Assembly: GCA_027491295.1 (NCBI GenBank)
Contig: JAIXWK010000002.1
Location: forward strand, 432,032-496,031
DNA from: Microbacteriaceae bacterium
GTDB lineage: Bacteria; Actinomycetota; Actinomycetes; Actinomycetales; Microbacteriaceae
Length of the DNA stretch: 64,000 bases
Direction: 5' to 3'
Every line of letters starts with the position of its first letter. The stretch's first letter is position 1. The notes under the pieces are model-generated. The model had not been told where the DNA came from. It searched no databases and saw only the letters and a list, made by a program, of their open reading frames with translations. Positions 49,485 through 58,365 of the stretch are shown here, piece after piece. The position numbers were made by a program, and so were the translations under genes.

Positions 49485-49520
49485 ATCAAACCCACCCAAA
49501 TTGCTTTGGGTGGGTTTGAT
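49485..49520 (-). terminator. Terminator of the APC permease gene
   Basis: Perfect 16-bp stem ATCAAACCCACCCAAA / TTTGGGTGGGTTTGAT with loop TTGC. On the minus strand it is followed by TCTTTT, so it ends the permease transcript and insulates it from tuf. Confidence 0.85.
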
Positions 49521-49533
49521 CGCAGTGCTGCTA

Positions 49534-51039
49534 TTAGGAGAGCATGTCCTTGGTTAGTTCGTTCTTCTCGCTCTTGTTGATTAGAGCCCATACATAACCG
49601 ATTACTCCGGCGATGAATGGCAGCAAGACGAGGAACCAGCCAAGACCGTTGAGCTGCCATGCGCTCTCAGGTAGTGATGGGTCAACCCCGTCTGGCACGG
49701 TGCCAGCGAGCAGGTTGAAGCGGCTCATCAATAGGTAGAGCGCTAGTAGCAACAGAATTGCCGAGGCTACAGGTGCGATGGTTGACCTCCAGAGGTTCTC
49801 GCCACCGTTCTGCTTGAAGAAGCGCACAACTGCCACGGAGACCAGGACCTCAACAATCAAAAGGCTGATAACCGTAACTGCGCTCATCCAGAAGAACAAG
49901 TTGAGAACTGGGTCCAGACCGGCAATTGCGAAGATGATCATGACAGCTGCGGCGAGCACCGAGGTTGCAATTACACCATTCGATGGAGCACCAGCAGCGT
50001 TGGTCTTTCCGAAGCTAGCCGGTAGAACACCGCCACGACCCATTGCAAAGAAGTAGCGAGCGCTGGCGTTCTGGAATGCCAATAGACCGGCAAACAAGCT
50101 AGTGAGTACCAACCAGCCCATAACAGTGGTCATCCATGGGCCAACGTATTGGTTCGCCAGCGAGAAGAGCACAGCGGCTGGGTCGGCAAGTGGGACGCCA
50201 TCGATTGCTGAACGAGCAATAACCTCATCAAAAATCTTGGAGGCTCCCATACCGGTGACCATTGCGAATGAGGTGAATGCGAATACCACGGTGATTAGTC
50301 CGATAGCCCAGTAGGTTGCCTTAGGCACTGAGCGCTTAGGATCAATCGACTCTTCACCGTAGATTGCGGTTGCCTCGAAGCCAATGTATGAAGCGACAGC
50401 AAAGGCTAAAGCGATACCGGCACCACCAGCAAAGCCACCAGCAAGAATCTGATCAGGTGAGAAGGAAGCTCCGAAGTTTAGGCCTTCTGGTCCGCCATCA
50501 ATCAAAATCACGGCTGCGGTAATCAGCAGTGCAGTTAGCTCGACTACAAGCAAGACTCCCAGAACCTTGGCGCCGATGTCGACACTGAGTAGTGAAAGTC
50601 CAGTTACTAGCGCCCAGGCAATCAAAGACCATACATACCAGGGAAGTTCAATACCCATGGCACCCATTTGGCCAGCCAGTACGCCTCCGAAGAAGCCATA
50701 GATAGCCAGCTGAATGGTTACGTAAGAGACGATTGATACAAAGGCGGAAGCAACACCTGCGTTAGCACCAAGACCTCTGCCAACGTAGGCGAAGAAGGCG
50801 CCTGTATTTGTGACCCGACTGCTCATGGCGGCGTAGCCGACACTGAACAACATCAGGATTAAGCCAACTGCTAGGTAAGCACCTGGAGCAGCAGCTCCGT
50901 TGCCTGCGAGCATTGCCACTGGAACCGCACCGGTCATTCCCACAAGAGGGGCGGAGGCGGCTACTACGAAGAAGACAATACCTAAAACACCTAGTTTTCC
51001 GGATTTAAGTGACCCGGCCGATCCGTTTTTCTGCGACAT
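49534..51039 (-). CDS. APC-family amino acid/amine permease
   Basis: 501 residues, 12 or more hydrophobic segments; VFFVVAASAPLVGMTG is the APC helix 1 motif and ASYIGFEATAIYGEESIDPKR the conserved consensus loop. It is the likely uptake system for the island substrate (amino acid, polyamine or aromatic amine). ATG with GGAG upstream; the palindrome at 51060 lies 21 bp before the start. Confidence 0.85.
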   Translation of the reverse strand: MSQKNGSAGSLKSGKLGVLGIVFFVVAASAPLVGMTGAVPVAMLAGNGAAAPGAYLAVGLILMLFSVGYAAMSSRVTNTGAFFAYVGRGLGANAGVASAFVSIVSYVTIQLAIYGFFGGVLAGQMGAMGIELPWYVWSLIAWALVTGLSLLSVDIGAKVLGVLLVVELTALLITAAVILIDGGPEGLNFGASFSPDQILAGGFAGGAGIALAFAVASYIGFEATAIYGEESIDPKRSVPKATYWAIGLITVVFAFTSFAMVTGMGASKIFDEVIARSAIDGVPLADPAAVLFSLANQYVGPWMTTVMGWLVLTSLFAGLLAFQNASARYFFAMGRGGVLPASFGKTNAAGAPSNGVIATSVLAAAVMIIFAIAGLDPVLNLFFWMSAVTVISLLIVEVLVSVAVVRFFKQNGGENLWRSTIAPVASAILLLLALYLLMSRFNLLAGTVPDGVDPSLPESAWQLNGLGWFLVLLPFIAGVIGYVWALINKSEKNELTKDMLS

Positions 51040-51059
51040 AAATTCTCCTCATTGAGTTT

Positions 51060-51083
51060 TAGTCGTTTTGACACAAACGACTA
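51060..51083. promoter_or_regulatory. Island operator 1
   Basis: TAGTCGTTT-N6-AAACGACTA, 9-bp perfect arms (core 51062-51081), between the permease and the acetoacetate-decarboxylase-like gene. Confidence 0.7.
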
Positions 51084-51178
51084 CGTTCTACATTGGCGCA
51101 AATCAAGCCGAATGTGTGAAGGATTTAGGCACTTGAGAAAGTTCTAAATCAAATCGTTATAAAGCGATAAATAGGAAA

Positions 51179-51198
51179 ATCGTTTGAAAGCAAATGAT
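51179..51198. promoter_or_regulatory. Island operator 2
   Basis: ATCGTTTG-AAAG-CAAATGAT, one mismatch in 8-bp arms; covers the promoter of the gene starting at 51215. Confidence 0.65.
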
Positions 51199-51214
51199 TG
51201 CTATTCTTGACTAC

Positions 51215-52027
51215 ATGACCGAACTAAGTGGGTTTCTCGCCCCAAAGACGCCTTCAGGCAAAAGCGCAATCATTCCTCACATGCCGTGGTTCTATTCTGG
51301 AACCCTGCTGACTGTTGAGTATTTGACAGATCCTAAGAATGTCCGAGCAATCCTCCCCCCAGAGCTTGAGTTGGCAGATGAAGAGCCAGGAGCAGTCGCA
51401 TTGATTTGGGCCGATTGGCAGTCATGTAGCACCGATAAGGAAGAGCTACTCGATCCAGTGAGATCGCAATACATGGAAGCCTTCGTGGTTGTTAGGTGCA
51501 AGTTCGAGGGGGTCACCTATTCAAGGTGTGTAGCCATCTGGGTTTCTAAGGACTTCGCAATTGCCCGAGGTTGGTTCCAGGGTTACCCAAAGAAGTTGGG
51601 TTCAATTCACGCGACTCGCGTTTACAACCGTGGGCAAGCGACCCCGAGGCTAGAAGCCGGGGCCAAGTTTGGAGCAAGCATCGCAGCCAACGACCACAGA
51701 TTGGCAGAGGCGGTTGTCACACTTCGTGCGAAGTCGGAGCACAACGGATTTGTAAATGGACACAAGATGCTGCACAGTCGTTGGATGCCGTCAATCACAC
51801 CTGGACTGGGAAACTCCATGGATCAGCTGATCACCATGGGTGGCGTCGACGCTGATCTGGGAACTCCTTGGGTTGGCGATGCAGAGCTCAATCTTTTCGA
51901 TTCACGTTGGGACGAGCTCGGTTCGATTCTTCCGGTTCAGGAAATTCTCGGGGGCTATTTCCGTGAGGTTGGAGTGACCTTCAACGGCGGTACCCTAGTC
52001 AAGGACTTCTCGAACCCCAACATCTAA
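51215..52027 (+). CDS. Acetoacetate decarboxylase-family protein
   Basis: 270 residues. GWFQGYPKKLGSIH (Lys126/127) is the ADC Schiff-base Lys motif. Members decarboxylate acetoacetate or act on other oxo acids in catabolic or biosynthetic pathways; here probably a ring-fission or oxo-acid intermediate. ATG 51215 is 7 nt after TATTCT; an ATG at 51194 lies inside operator 2 and is less likely. Confidence 0.75.
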   Translation: MTELSGFLAPKTPSGKSAIIPHMPWFYSGTLLTVEYLTDPKNVRAILPPELELADEEPGAVALIWADWQSCSTDKEELLDPVRSQYMEAFVVVRCKFEGVTYSRCVAIWVSKDFAIARGWFQGYPKKLGSIHATRVYNRGQATPRLEAGAKFGASIAANDHRLAEAVVTLRAKSEHNGFVNGHKMLHSRWMPSITPGLGNSMDQLITMGGVDADLGTPWVGDAELNLFDSRWDELGSILPVQEILGGYFREVGVTFNGGTLVKDFSNPNI

Positions 52028-52073
52028 ATCCAACTGACCTTAGCCCTCAAGGTCTGAGGACGGTGACTTTGGT

Positions 52074-53426
52074 TTAGAAGTCCTCCATGTATTCGCGGAT
52101 TTCCCATTCGCTCACGGTGCGACCGTGGAGTTGTCCGACTTCTGAGTTGTAGCGTTCGAGCTCATCTCGCTTCAGGGTCAGGAAAATCTCAATAAGGCTG
52201 TCCGAAATCAGACCGCGAAGTTCGTTGTCTTGTTCAAGTGCCTCGAGTGCATCGGTAAAGGTGGTTGGCAGAACCGGAGCACCTTCGTTTTCGTATGCCA
52301 TTCCCTCGGCAGGCTCTGGGCACTCAAGCTTGTTGAGAATACCCAGCAGTCCAGCACCCAGAATTCCAGCGATCATTAGGTACGGATTAGCTGCGCCGTC
52401 TCCAACGCGCACTTCAAGGCGCGTTCCACTGCCACGCTCAGGAGGTATTCTCACCATGCAGCTGCGGTTGTCATAACCCCAGTTGGCGCGGAATGGAGCC
52501 AGGGTGTCCGGTCCGAGACGCTTGAAGGCGTTGATCGATGGGTTGGTCAAAGCGGTTAGGCCGGAAGCGTGCTCGGTGATACCGGCGATTAGGCGCTGGG
52601 CCACCTCGGAAAGCTCACCACTGCCGTTATCCATCAAGTTCTTGCCGTTGGCGTCAACCACCGAGAAGTGAAGGTGGAAACCACTGCCGCCCTCATCGCT
52701 CCATGGCTTACCCATAAAGGTGGCGTGCTGACCGGTGCGGTGCACGATGTCTTTGATTGCGGCCTTGAACATCAAGGTACGGTCTGCAGCGTCTAGCGCG
52801 TCAGAGTGCCAAATGTTGATTTCGTACTGACCTGGGCTGAATTCGTGGTTACCGGCGTAAACGCCAATATCCATCTGGTCGAGCATTCGCATCAGGTGAA
52901 GGAATGTGCCGTGAGGGTCTACCAGCGATCCGGTGGTGTAGGCCCTGCCGGTGCGGTCCAGCGATCGCTTGAAACCACCTTCCGGGGTTCGATCAGCGAT
53001 GTAGAACTCGAGCTCGGGGCCAACAATCGGACGCAAACCCAGCTCTTGGTATTTGGCGATAATTAACTGTAGAGCTGTGCGCGGTGAGAAGAGGTTCGGG
53101 TTACCGTTTGGTTCGCGTGCGTCCATAATGACGTAGGCCACCCCCGGCTCCCAGGGCATGGGTGTGATGGTCTCGGGTTCGATACGCCCGACTAGGTCCT
53201 GAAGTCCGTCGCTGAGGATGTTTGCTGCATCCAGCACGCCACCCTGAGTATTGGTGTTCCAAATTCCCTGACAAAAGGTCGGTCCACCATGGGCGGAACG
53301 ATCTATGTTGCTTACCAGCAGGTCTTTGGACCGAGGGATTCCCAGCACATCCGAATACAAAACTCGCAGAACGTCGATTCCGCGCTGGCGTAGGGACTCT
53401 TTCAGTGCGCCTAAGTCGAGAGCCAA
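52074..53426 (-). CDS. Glutamine-synthetase-like gamma-glutamyl-amine ligase
   Basis: 450 residues of type I glutamine synthetase fold: GPELEFYI, GNHEFSPGQYEINI, EGGSGFHLHFSV and NRSCMVRIP are the catalytic blocks (Glu metal ligands, His, Arg). Beside a PuuD homologue, an amidotransferase and a permease it is more likely a gamma-glutamylation enzyme for amines (as PuuA, GlnA3 or aniline TdnQ) than the assimilatory GlnA. TTG 53426 has AAAGGAG, 5-nt spacing; an in-frame TTG at 53477 lies inside operator 3. Confidence 0.8.
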   Translation of the reverse strand: MALDLGALKESLRQRGIDVLRVLYSDVLGIPRSKDLLVSNIDRSAHGGPTFCQGIWNTNTQGGVLDAANILSDGLQDLVGRIEPETITPMPWEPGVAYVIMDAREPNGNPNLFSPRTALQLIIAKYQELGLRPIVGPELEFYIADRTPEGGFKRSLDRTGRAYTTGSLVDPHGTFLHLMRMLDQMDIGVYAGNHEFSPGQYEINIWHSDALDAADRTLMFKAAIKDIVHRTGQHATFMGKPWSDEGGSGFHLHFSVVDANGKNLMDNGSGELSEVAQRLIAGITEHASGLTALTNPSINAFKRLGPDTLAPFRANWGYDNRSCMVRIPPERGSGTRLEVRVGDGAANPYLMIAGILGAGLLGILNKLECPEPAEGMAYENEGAPVLPTTFTDALEALEQDNELRGLISDSLIEIFLTLKRDELERYNSEVGQLHGRTVSEWEIREYMEDF

Positions 53427-53460
53427 TGTAACTCCTTTGTCACTTTTTGGACCAACCAAA

Positions 53461-53484
53461 CTGTCGTTTGGGAACAAACGACAG
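53461..53484. promoter_or_regulatory. Island operator 3 (best copy)
   Basis: CTGTCGTTTG-GGAA-CAAACGACAG: perfect 10-bp arms, between the ligase and the divergent amidotransferase. Confidence 0.8.
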
Positions 53485-53556
53485 AATAGTATCTGAATCT
53501 ACTCAATTGCAGATTAGAGCGCAAAAGTTATCTTTGCGTGATTTAGGAGGAGTTCC

Positions 53557-54267
53557 ATGAGGGCACTGTTTATTCAGCATGACCATGTGAGCCCAACTGG
53601 CCCGGTTTCTCAGCGCTTGCGCCACCATGGATTTGAGATTGAAGAGCGAACTGTTGTGCCTGAGCAGCTGTTCAGCACGCCAAACCAGGCCAGCTTTCAG
53701 TTTCCTGACCTTGATGATTACGACCTCATCATCCCATTGGGTGCTCCCTGGGGCGCCTGGGACGATGCCTGCATCGGAAACTGGCTGCAGCCGGAGCTCG
53801 ACTGGGTTCGCACTGCCGTAACGCAAAACAAGCCGGTGTTGGGCATTTGCTTTGGCGGCCAGCTAATAGCTAGGTCAATGGGGGGTAGCGTTGCGCGCGG
53901 CCCACAGTGTGAGATTGGATGGAAGACGATCTGGAGCGAGGCTCCGGAAATTGTGTCTAATGGTCCATGGTTCCAATTTCACTACGACCGCTGGCAGCTG
54001 CCCGAAGGCGCAGTTGAAATCGCTAGGAATCCGATTGCCTCACAGGCCTTTGTCATCAACAAATCCCTAGCGATACAGTTTCACCCTGAGATCAACGCAG
54101 CTGGTCTGCAGGACTGGTTGGCCTGGGGCGGGGATAAGAAGGTGGTTGAGGATGGACAAGATCCGGATATCATGATGCGTCAAACTTTGGCCGAAGAGGC
54201 CGAGGCCGAAAAGCGCACCTTCGCGTTGGTCGACGGATTCCTAAAGCACGTCGCCAAACTAATTTAG
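53557..54267 (+). CDS. Class I glutamine amidotransferase-like hydrolase
   Basis: 236 residues. GICFGGQ gives nucleophile Cys98 and IQFHPE the His/Glu. It resembles the stand-alone amidotransferases paired with GS-like ligases in amine degradation (for example aniline clusters), where they hydrolyse gamma-glutamyl products. ATG with TTTAGGAGGAG upstream. Overlaps the P450 3' end by 4 bp. Confidence 0.78.
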   Translation: MRALFIQHDHVSPTGPVSQRLRHHGFEIEERTVVPEQLFSTPNQASFQFPDLDDYDLIIPLGAPWGAWDDACIGNWLQPELDWVRTAVTQNKPVLGICFGGQLIARSMGGSVARGPQCEIGWKTIWSEAPEIVSNGPWFQFHYDRWQLPEGAVEIARNPIASQAFVINKSLAIQFHPEINAAGLQDWLAWGGDKKVVEDGQDPDIMMRQTLAEEAEAEKRTFALVDGFLKHVAKLI

Positions 54268-55511
54268 CGAGAACTAATCTCCACCTGCATGCGCTTGATT
54301 CCATGCACAAAATTTGACCTCAAGAAGTCGATTTCGCCGACCCGCTTGGCAGAGGAAATTCGGCCAATTAGATCTTCAAACATGACCCTTAGTTCAATTC
54401 TTGCTAGCGCATTGCCGAGGCACATGTGAGGGCCACCGCGACCAAAGGTCATGTGCTCGTTTGGATTTCTGAGCACATCCATCACATCTGCATTGTCAAA
54501 GACAGCTGCGTCACGGTTTCCGGATGCGAACCACGTAACGACCTTGTCGCCAGCTTTAATCAATTGGCCATTGAGCTCAACGTCCTTGGTCGCGGTCCTT
54601 CTGAAGTGATAGACCGGGCTGGCAAAGCGTAAGAATTCCTCCACTGCCCAAGGGATTAGCTCTGGGTTCTCCTGGAGCAACTCAAGTTGAGATGGGTTTT
54701 GCAGCAGGTTGTTGAAGGTGTGGCTGATGGTGTGACGAGTGGTCTCGTTACCGGCAACCACCAGCAGCAAGAAATTGGTGTGGAAGTCGCGCTCAGTCAA
54801 CGGCACGCCATCACTCATCGGGTTGTTTACCAGCACCGAAACTAGATCCGTGCCATCTTTACCTGCTCGCTCCCGCGCCAATTCATCGCCATACGCGAAT
54901 AGCTCAAGAGCTGCCGGTGAGCGGAATGGAATCAGGCGATACTTCTCACTGTCCGGATCGCTAATCAATACATCCGCGTGCTCTGGGTCGTCGAAACCAA
55001 TCATGCGGTTTCCCCAGTCAATTAGCTTGCCGGTATCAGACTCTGGAACATCGAGCAGCTTCGCCAGCACCTGAATTGGGAAGTCCGCCGCTACCTCGGT
55101 AACAAAATCGAAAGTGCCCTTGGCCAGGGCATTGTCTAGGGTGGTGGCCGTCAAGCCCCTAAGGAAGGTCTCGTAAACCGACACCGCCTGCGGAGTGAAT
55201 TGTCCTTGCAGCAGTCTTCGAAGCGCACGGTGCCGAGAACCATCAGTCTCCAACAGTGAGCGTCGGGCTTGCTCTTGCTCAGCATCTACTTCCTCAAGAT
55301 TTGTGAATCGCTCAGAAGTGAAGGTCTCGGAGTCTCGCAGGACTTTGACGATGTCGTGGTACCTGGTTACCGCCCAAAAGCCACTGTTGGGCGCTTCTTC
55401 CTCGCACCATTGAATCGGGGATTTCTCCCGAAGCTCTCTAAAGGCTGCCCAGGGTGCGCCCTGGGAAAAAAGGTCTAGATCTGCGAGGTTGATACTCGAC
55501 GCTGAGCTCAT
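54264..55511 (-). CDS. Cytochrome P450 monooxygenase
   Basis: 415 residues, complete. I-helix VVAGNETTRH, ExxR EEFLR, haem loop HMTFGRGGPHMCLGNALAR (Cys364). A soluble bacterial class I enzyme that needs a ferredoxin and a reductase; both lie 5 kb away in the island operon. Substrate unknown; oxidation of an amine or aromatic side chain is plausible. ATG 55511, 13 nt from operator 4. Confidence 0.9.
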   Translation of the reverse strand: MSSASSINLADLDLFSQGAPWAAFRELREKSPIQWCEEEAPNSGFWAVTRYHDIVKVLRDSETFTSERFTNLEEVDAEQEQARRSLLETDGSRHRALRRLLQGQFTPQAVSVYETFLRGLTATTLDNALAKGTFDFVTEVAADFPIQVLAKLLDVPESDTGKLIDWGNRMIGFDDPEHADVLISDPDSEKYRLIPFRSPAALELFAYGDELARERAGKDGTDLVSVLVNNPMSDGVPLTERDFHTNFLLLVVAGNETTRHTISHTFNNLLQNPSQLELLQENPELIPWAVEEFLRFASPVYHFRRTATKDVELNGQLIKAGDKVVTWFASGNRDAAVFDNADVMDVLRNPNEHMTFGRGGPHMCLGNALARIELRVMFEDLIGRISSAKRVGEIDFLRSNFVHGIKRMQVEISSR

Positions 55512-55524
55512 CAGGAATCCTTAG

Positions 55525-55544
55525 GTCGTTTGGATGCTAACAAT
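55525..55544. promoter_or_regulatory. Island operator 4 (degenerate)
   Basis: GTCGTTTG-GATG-CTAACAAT: left half perfect, right half 5 of 8 matches, between the P450 and marR genes. Confidence 0.45.
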
Positions 55545-55621
55545 AATGACTCTAGCTAACTTAAGGTGCTTGGGACTAGCGGCTTTACAATAGTGATACA
55601 AACTTTGAGAATTTAGGGGCC

Positions 55622-56119
55622 ATGGCCGGGATTCATACCATCGCAGAAACCGAGCGCCAAGTCAGCCTCGTGTTGGGCTCTAAAGCGCTCGATTTCGAAT
55701 CAATGGCGGTAGTGGCTAACATTTTCCGTGCCTCGAATAATCTTCGAAACCACCTAGAGCGCTCGGTGCTGCAGGCACACAATCTTTCTTGGACTGGCTT
55801 TGTGGTGCTTTGGGTGGTTTGGATCTGGGGGCCGGTTGAGACTCGTGAGGTTGCGCGCGAAAGCGGCATTTCGAAGGGAACGCTAACCGGCGTCATGAAG
55901 ACTTTAGAAGGTAGGGGTTACCTGGTGCGAGACCGCGGAAAAACCGACGGTCGCTTGGTCGATGTCAGCCTGACCAAAGCCGGCAGTGCTCTCATGGACG
56001 GCCTGTTTCCGCAGTTCAACCAAGAAGAAGCTCAGGTTGCCAGTGTGCTCAGTAGCCAGGAGAAGGCCGATATTTCAAGGCTGCTGCGACTGATCGCTAG
56101 CCACACCGCTAAAGCTTGA
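55622..56119 (+). CDS. MarR-family transcriptional regulator
   Basis: 165 residues. Winged helix about 64-125: TREVARESGISKGTLTGVMK (recognition helix) and GYLVRDRGKTDGRLVDV (wing). Dimer helices at both ends. Best candidate for binding the island palindromes; ligand probably the amine or an aromatic intermediate. AGGGG upstream. Its 3' end overlaps the convergent PuuD-like gene by 11 bp. Confidence 0.88.
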   Translation: MAGIHTIAETERQVSLVLGSKALDFESMAVVANIFRASNNLRNHLERSVLQAHNLSWTGFVVLWVVWIWGPVETREVARESGISKGTLTGVMKTLEGRGYLVRDRGKTDGRLVDVSLTKAGSALMDGLFPQFNQEEAQVASVLSSQEKADISRLLRLIASHTAKA

Positions 56120-56804
56120 AAGCACTCGCTTCGTGTACGAAGCGCTTGAGCATTGCTAGTTGCCCCGCCTCAGAATCGTAGTTGTCCTCTGGGTGCCACT
56201 GCACCCCGTAAGCCCAACCCGCAGATGGGTATCGAACCGCCTCTACGTAGCCGTCGGTGGACTTGCCGAGCACCTCAATACCATCCCCTAGGCGAGCAAT
56301 AGCTTGGTGGTGATAACACGAAGTCTTTAGCGGACCTGGCTCTAGGCCAAGCTGCACCACTGATTCATCGAAGTTGATTTCTGAGATGTGGTGCCGGTGG
56401 TGCTCGGTCATGTCTTGAATCAGCGAGCCACCTAGGGCAACGTTGGTCACCTGAAAGCCTCGGCAGATAGCGAAGTAGGGCATGGCCTTTTCTAGCGCGA
56501 AACGAGCGAGTGAAAAGTCCACTTCGTCTTGAAGTTCATCAATGCCGTAGAGCTCATCGTTGTTTGGCTCTTCGCCATAACGCAACGGATTGATATCTGA
56601 ACCCCCTGGCATCAGCACTCCGGAGAAACCAGCGAGGACCGTGCTCCAGTCGGAATCCTTGGTCGGCAACAGTGTGATGGGTTCGCCGCCAGCGGCGTGA
56701 ACCGCTTCGAGAAGTCTTCGAGCATTCACCAAGCCTGCGTAGCGGGTGACTGACGTCGACTCGGCAAATCGGCCAAGAATTGCGATCCGGGGTCTGAATT
56801 CCAT
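56109..56804 (-). CDS. Gamma-glutamyl-gamma-aminobutyrate hydrolase-like (PuuD-type)
   Basis: 231 residues, peptidase C26 class I amidotransferase fold. VLMPGGSDINP, AICRGFQ (Cys114) and VQWHPED fit PuuD, which frees GABA from gamma-glutamyl-GABA. With the GS-like ligase it would close a gamma-glutamyl cycle. ATG 56804 has GGAAG upstream. Other gamma-glutamyl amides are possible substrates. Confidence 0.82.
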   Translation of the reverse strand: MEFRPRIAILGRFAESTSVTRYAGLVNARRLLEAVHAAGGEPITLLPTKDSDWSTVLAGFSGVLMPGGSDINPLRYGEEPNNDELYGIDELQDEVDFSLARFALEKAMPYFAICRGFQVTNVALGGSLIQDMTEHHRHHISEINFDESVVQLGLEPGPLKTSCYHHQAIARLGDGIEVLGKSTDGYVEAVRYPSAGWAYGVQWHPEDNYDSEAGQLAMLKRFVHEASAFKL

Positions 56805-56865
56805 CGTTCTTCCTAAATTGTTATAAAGATTCACGGGGCCTGGCCAATTAGATGTTCTAGTCTAA

Positions 56866-56885
56866 ATCATTAGTGTCCAAATGAT
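56866..56885. promoter_or_regulatory. Island operator 5
   Basis: ATCATTAG-TGTC-CAAATGAT (one mismatch in 8-bp arms); wider arms TAAATCATT / AATGATTTA are perfect. Lies 14 bp before the hpaE-like GTG. Confidence 0.6.
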
Positions 56886-56899
56886 TTAAGGGAGACCCC

Positions 56900-58363
56900 G
56901 TGAGTAAAGCTCATGTTTTCGGTGTTGACATTGATACGAGACACTTTATTGGTGGGAAGCGCATTGCGTCCGCAGAAACCTACACCGACCTTTCACCGAT
57001 TGATATGTCGGAATTGGGGCAAATCTCTCGAGGCGGAAAGCAAGAGATCGACCTGGCGGTGCAGGCAGCAAAAGCAGCCTTCCCAGCTTGGGCAGCTCTT
57101 GGGCCAGAGGGCAGAGGAAAACTGCTGTTCAGACTCGCGGACCTAATTGAAGAAAATGTCGAGCTTTTGGCCAACGTCGAGACTTTGGATAATGGCTCGC
57201 TGCTTCGGTCTCATCGTCGAGGAGTCATGCCTAGAGCTGCCATGAACATTCGCTTCTTTGCCGACTGGGCAATGAATCAGCTCAGCCACCCCGACTTCGA
57301 GACCCGCGGCCACACCAACAAGATTTCTTGGGACCCTTCGGGAGTTGCGGCACTGATTACCCCGTGGAACGCCCCGCTGATGCTGGCGACTTGGAAGATC
57401 GGACCTGCTTTGGCTGCAGGAGACACCGTGGTGCTAAAGCCGGCGGAGTGGACTCCGCTCAGCGCTAGCTTGTTCGCCGACCTCACAATCGAAGCTGGAA
57501 TCCCAGCTGGAGTATTTAACGTGGTCTTTGGTTTTGGCAGCGAGGCAGGCGCAGCTCTCACAGCTCACAAGGACATCGCACGAATCTCATTCACCGGATC
57601 TGTGCCGACAGCAAAAATCATCGCCCACGCTGCTGCCGATAACCTCACCCCGGTGAGTTTTGAGCTCGGCGGAAAGAGCCCACTGCTGGTTTTCGAAGAC
57701 GCCGACCTGGAGCTTGCAGCTCAGCTAGCAGTTGAACAGTATGACAATGCCGGTCAGGTTTGCCTCTCGGGAACGCGCATCCTGGTGCACGAGTCGGTGG
57801 CTGCTCCGTTCGCCGAGAAGTTCAAGGAGCGCGCGCTAAAGATTAAGCAGGGTGACCCTCGTGATGAAGACACCGACATCGGACCACAAATTCACCCCGT
57901 TCACTTCGATCGAATCAAGGGCTTTGTGAACCGGGCAAAAGAATCTGGCGCTTCCATCGTGATGGGAGGCTCGGAAAACCAGGAGCTGGGTGGTTTGTAT
58001 TTCAAGCCGACTTTGGTTATGAATCCCGATCCGTTAAGTGAAATTGTGTCCAGCGAAGTCTTTGGTCCGGTGCTTTGCATGCAGACTTTCTCCACTGACC
58101 AGGAGGCTTTGGCAATGGCTAATGGCACCGAGTTTGGGCTTGCCGCCGTTGTGGTCTCGGGCAATCGGGAGCACGCCGAACAAATCACCAAGAACCTGGT
58201 GGCTGGAACAATTTGGGTTAACTGCTTCTTTGTTCGAGACCTACGCGCGCCATTTGGCGGCTCGAAGAAGTCTGGAATCGGTCGCGATGGTGGAACCTGG
58301 TCATTCGACTTTTACGCTGATGTGAAGAACACTGTTTACTCACCAAATGGATGGAAGGAATAG
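56900..58363 (+). CDS. hpaE: Aldehyde dehydrogenase, HpaE-like (carboxymethyl-hydroxymuconate semialdehyde)
   Basis: 487 residues. FELGGKSPLLVFEDAD (Glu base), AGQVCLSGTR (catalytic Cys) and WVNCFFVRDLRAPFGGSK near the C terminus match the HpaE/hydroxymuconic-semialdehyde dehydrogenase group. It would oxidise the semialdehyde made by the ring-cleaving enzyme encoded next to it. GTG start with AAGGGAG, 5-nt spacing. First gene of a seven-gene operon. Confidence 0.8.
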   Translation: MSKAHVFGVDIDTRHFIGGKRIASAETYTDLSPIDMSELGQISRGGKQEIDLAVQAAKAAFPAWAALGPEGRGKLLFRLADLIEENVELLANVETLDNGSLLRSHRRGVMPRAAMNIRFFADWAMNQLSHPDFETRGHTNKISWDPSGVAALITPWNAPLMLATWKIGPALAAGDTVVLKPAEWTPLSASLFADLTIEAGIPAGVFNVVFGFGSEAGAALTAHKDIARISFTGSVPTAKIIAHAAADNLTPVSFELGGKSPLLVFEDADLELAAQLAVEQYDNAGQVCLSGTRILVHESVAAPFAEKFKERALKIKQGDPRDEDTDIGPQIHPVHFDRIKGFVNRAKESGASIVMGGSENQELGGLYFKPTLVMNPDPLSEIVSSEVFGPVLCMQTFSTDQEALAMANGTEFGLAAVVVSGNREHAEQITKNLVAGTIWVNCFFVRDLRAPFGGSKKSGIGRDGGTWSFDFYADVKNTVYSPNGWKE

Positions 58364-58365
58364 AA

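Noticed and set aside
51153-51168. ATCGTTATAAAGCGAT as a sixth operator
   Set aside because: It lacks the 4-bp spacer and has only 6 of 8 arm matches; GTTATAAAG also occurs at 56820 and may be a promoter element instead.
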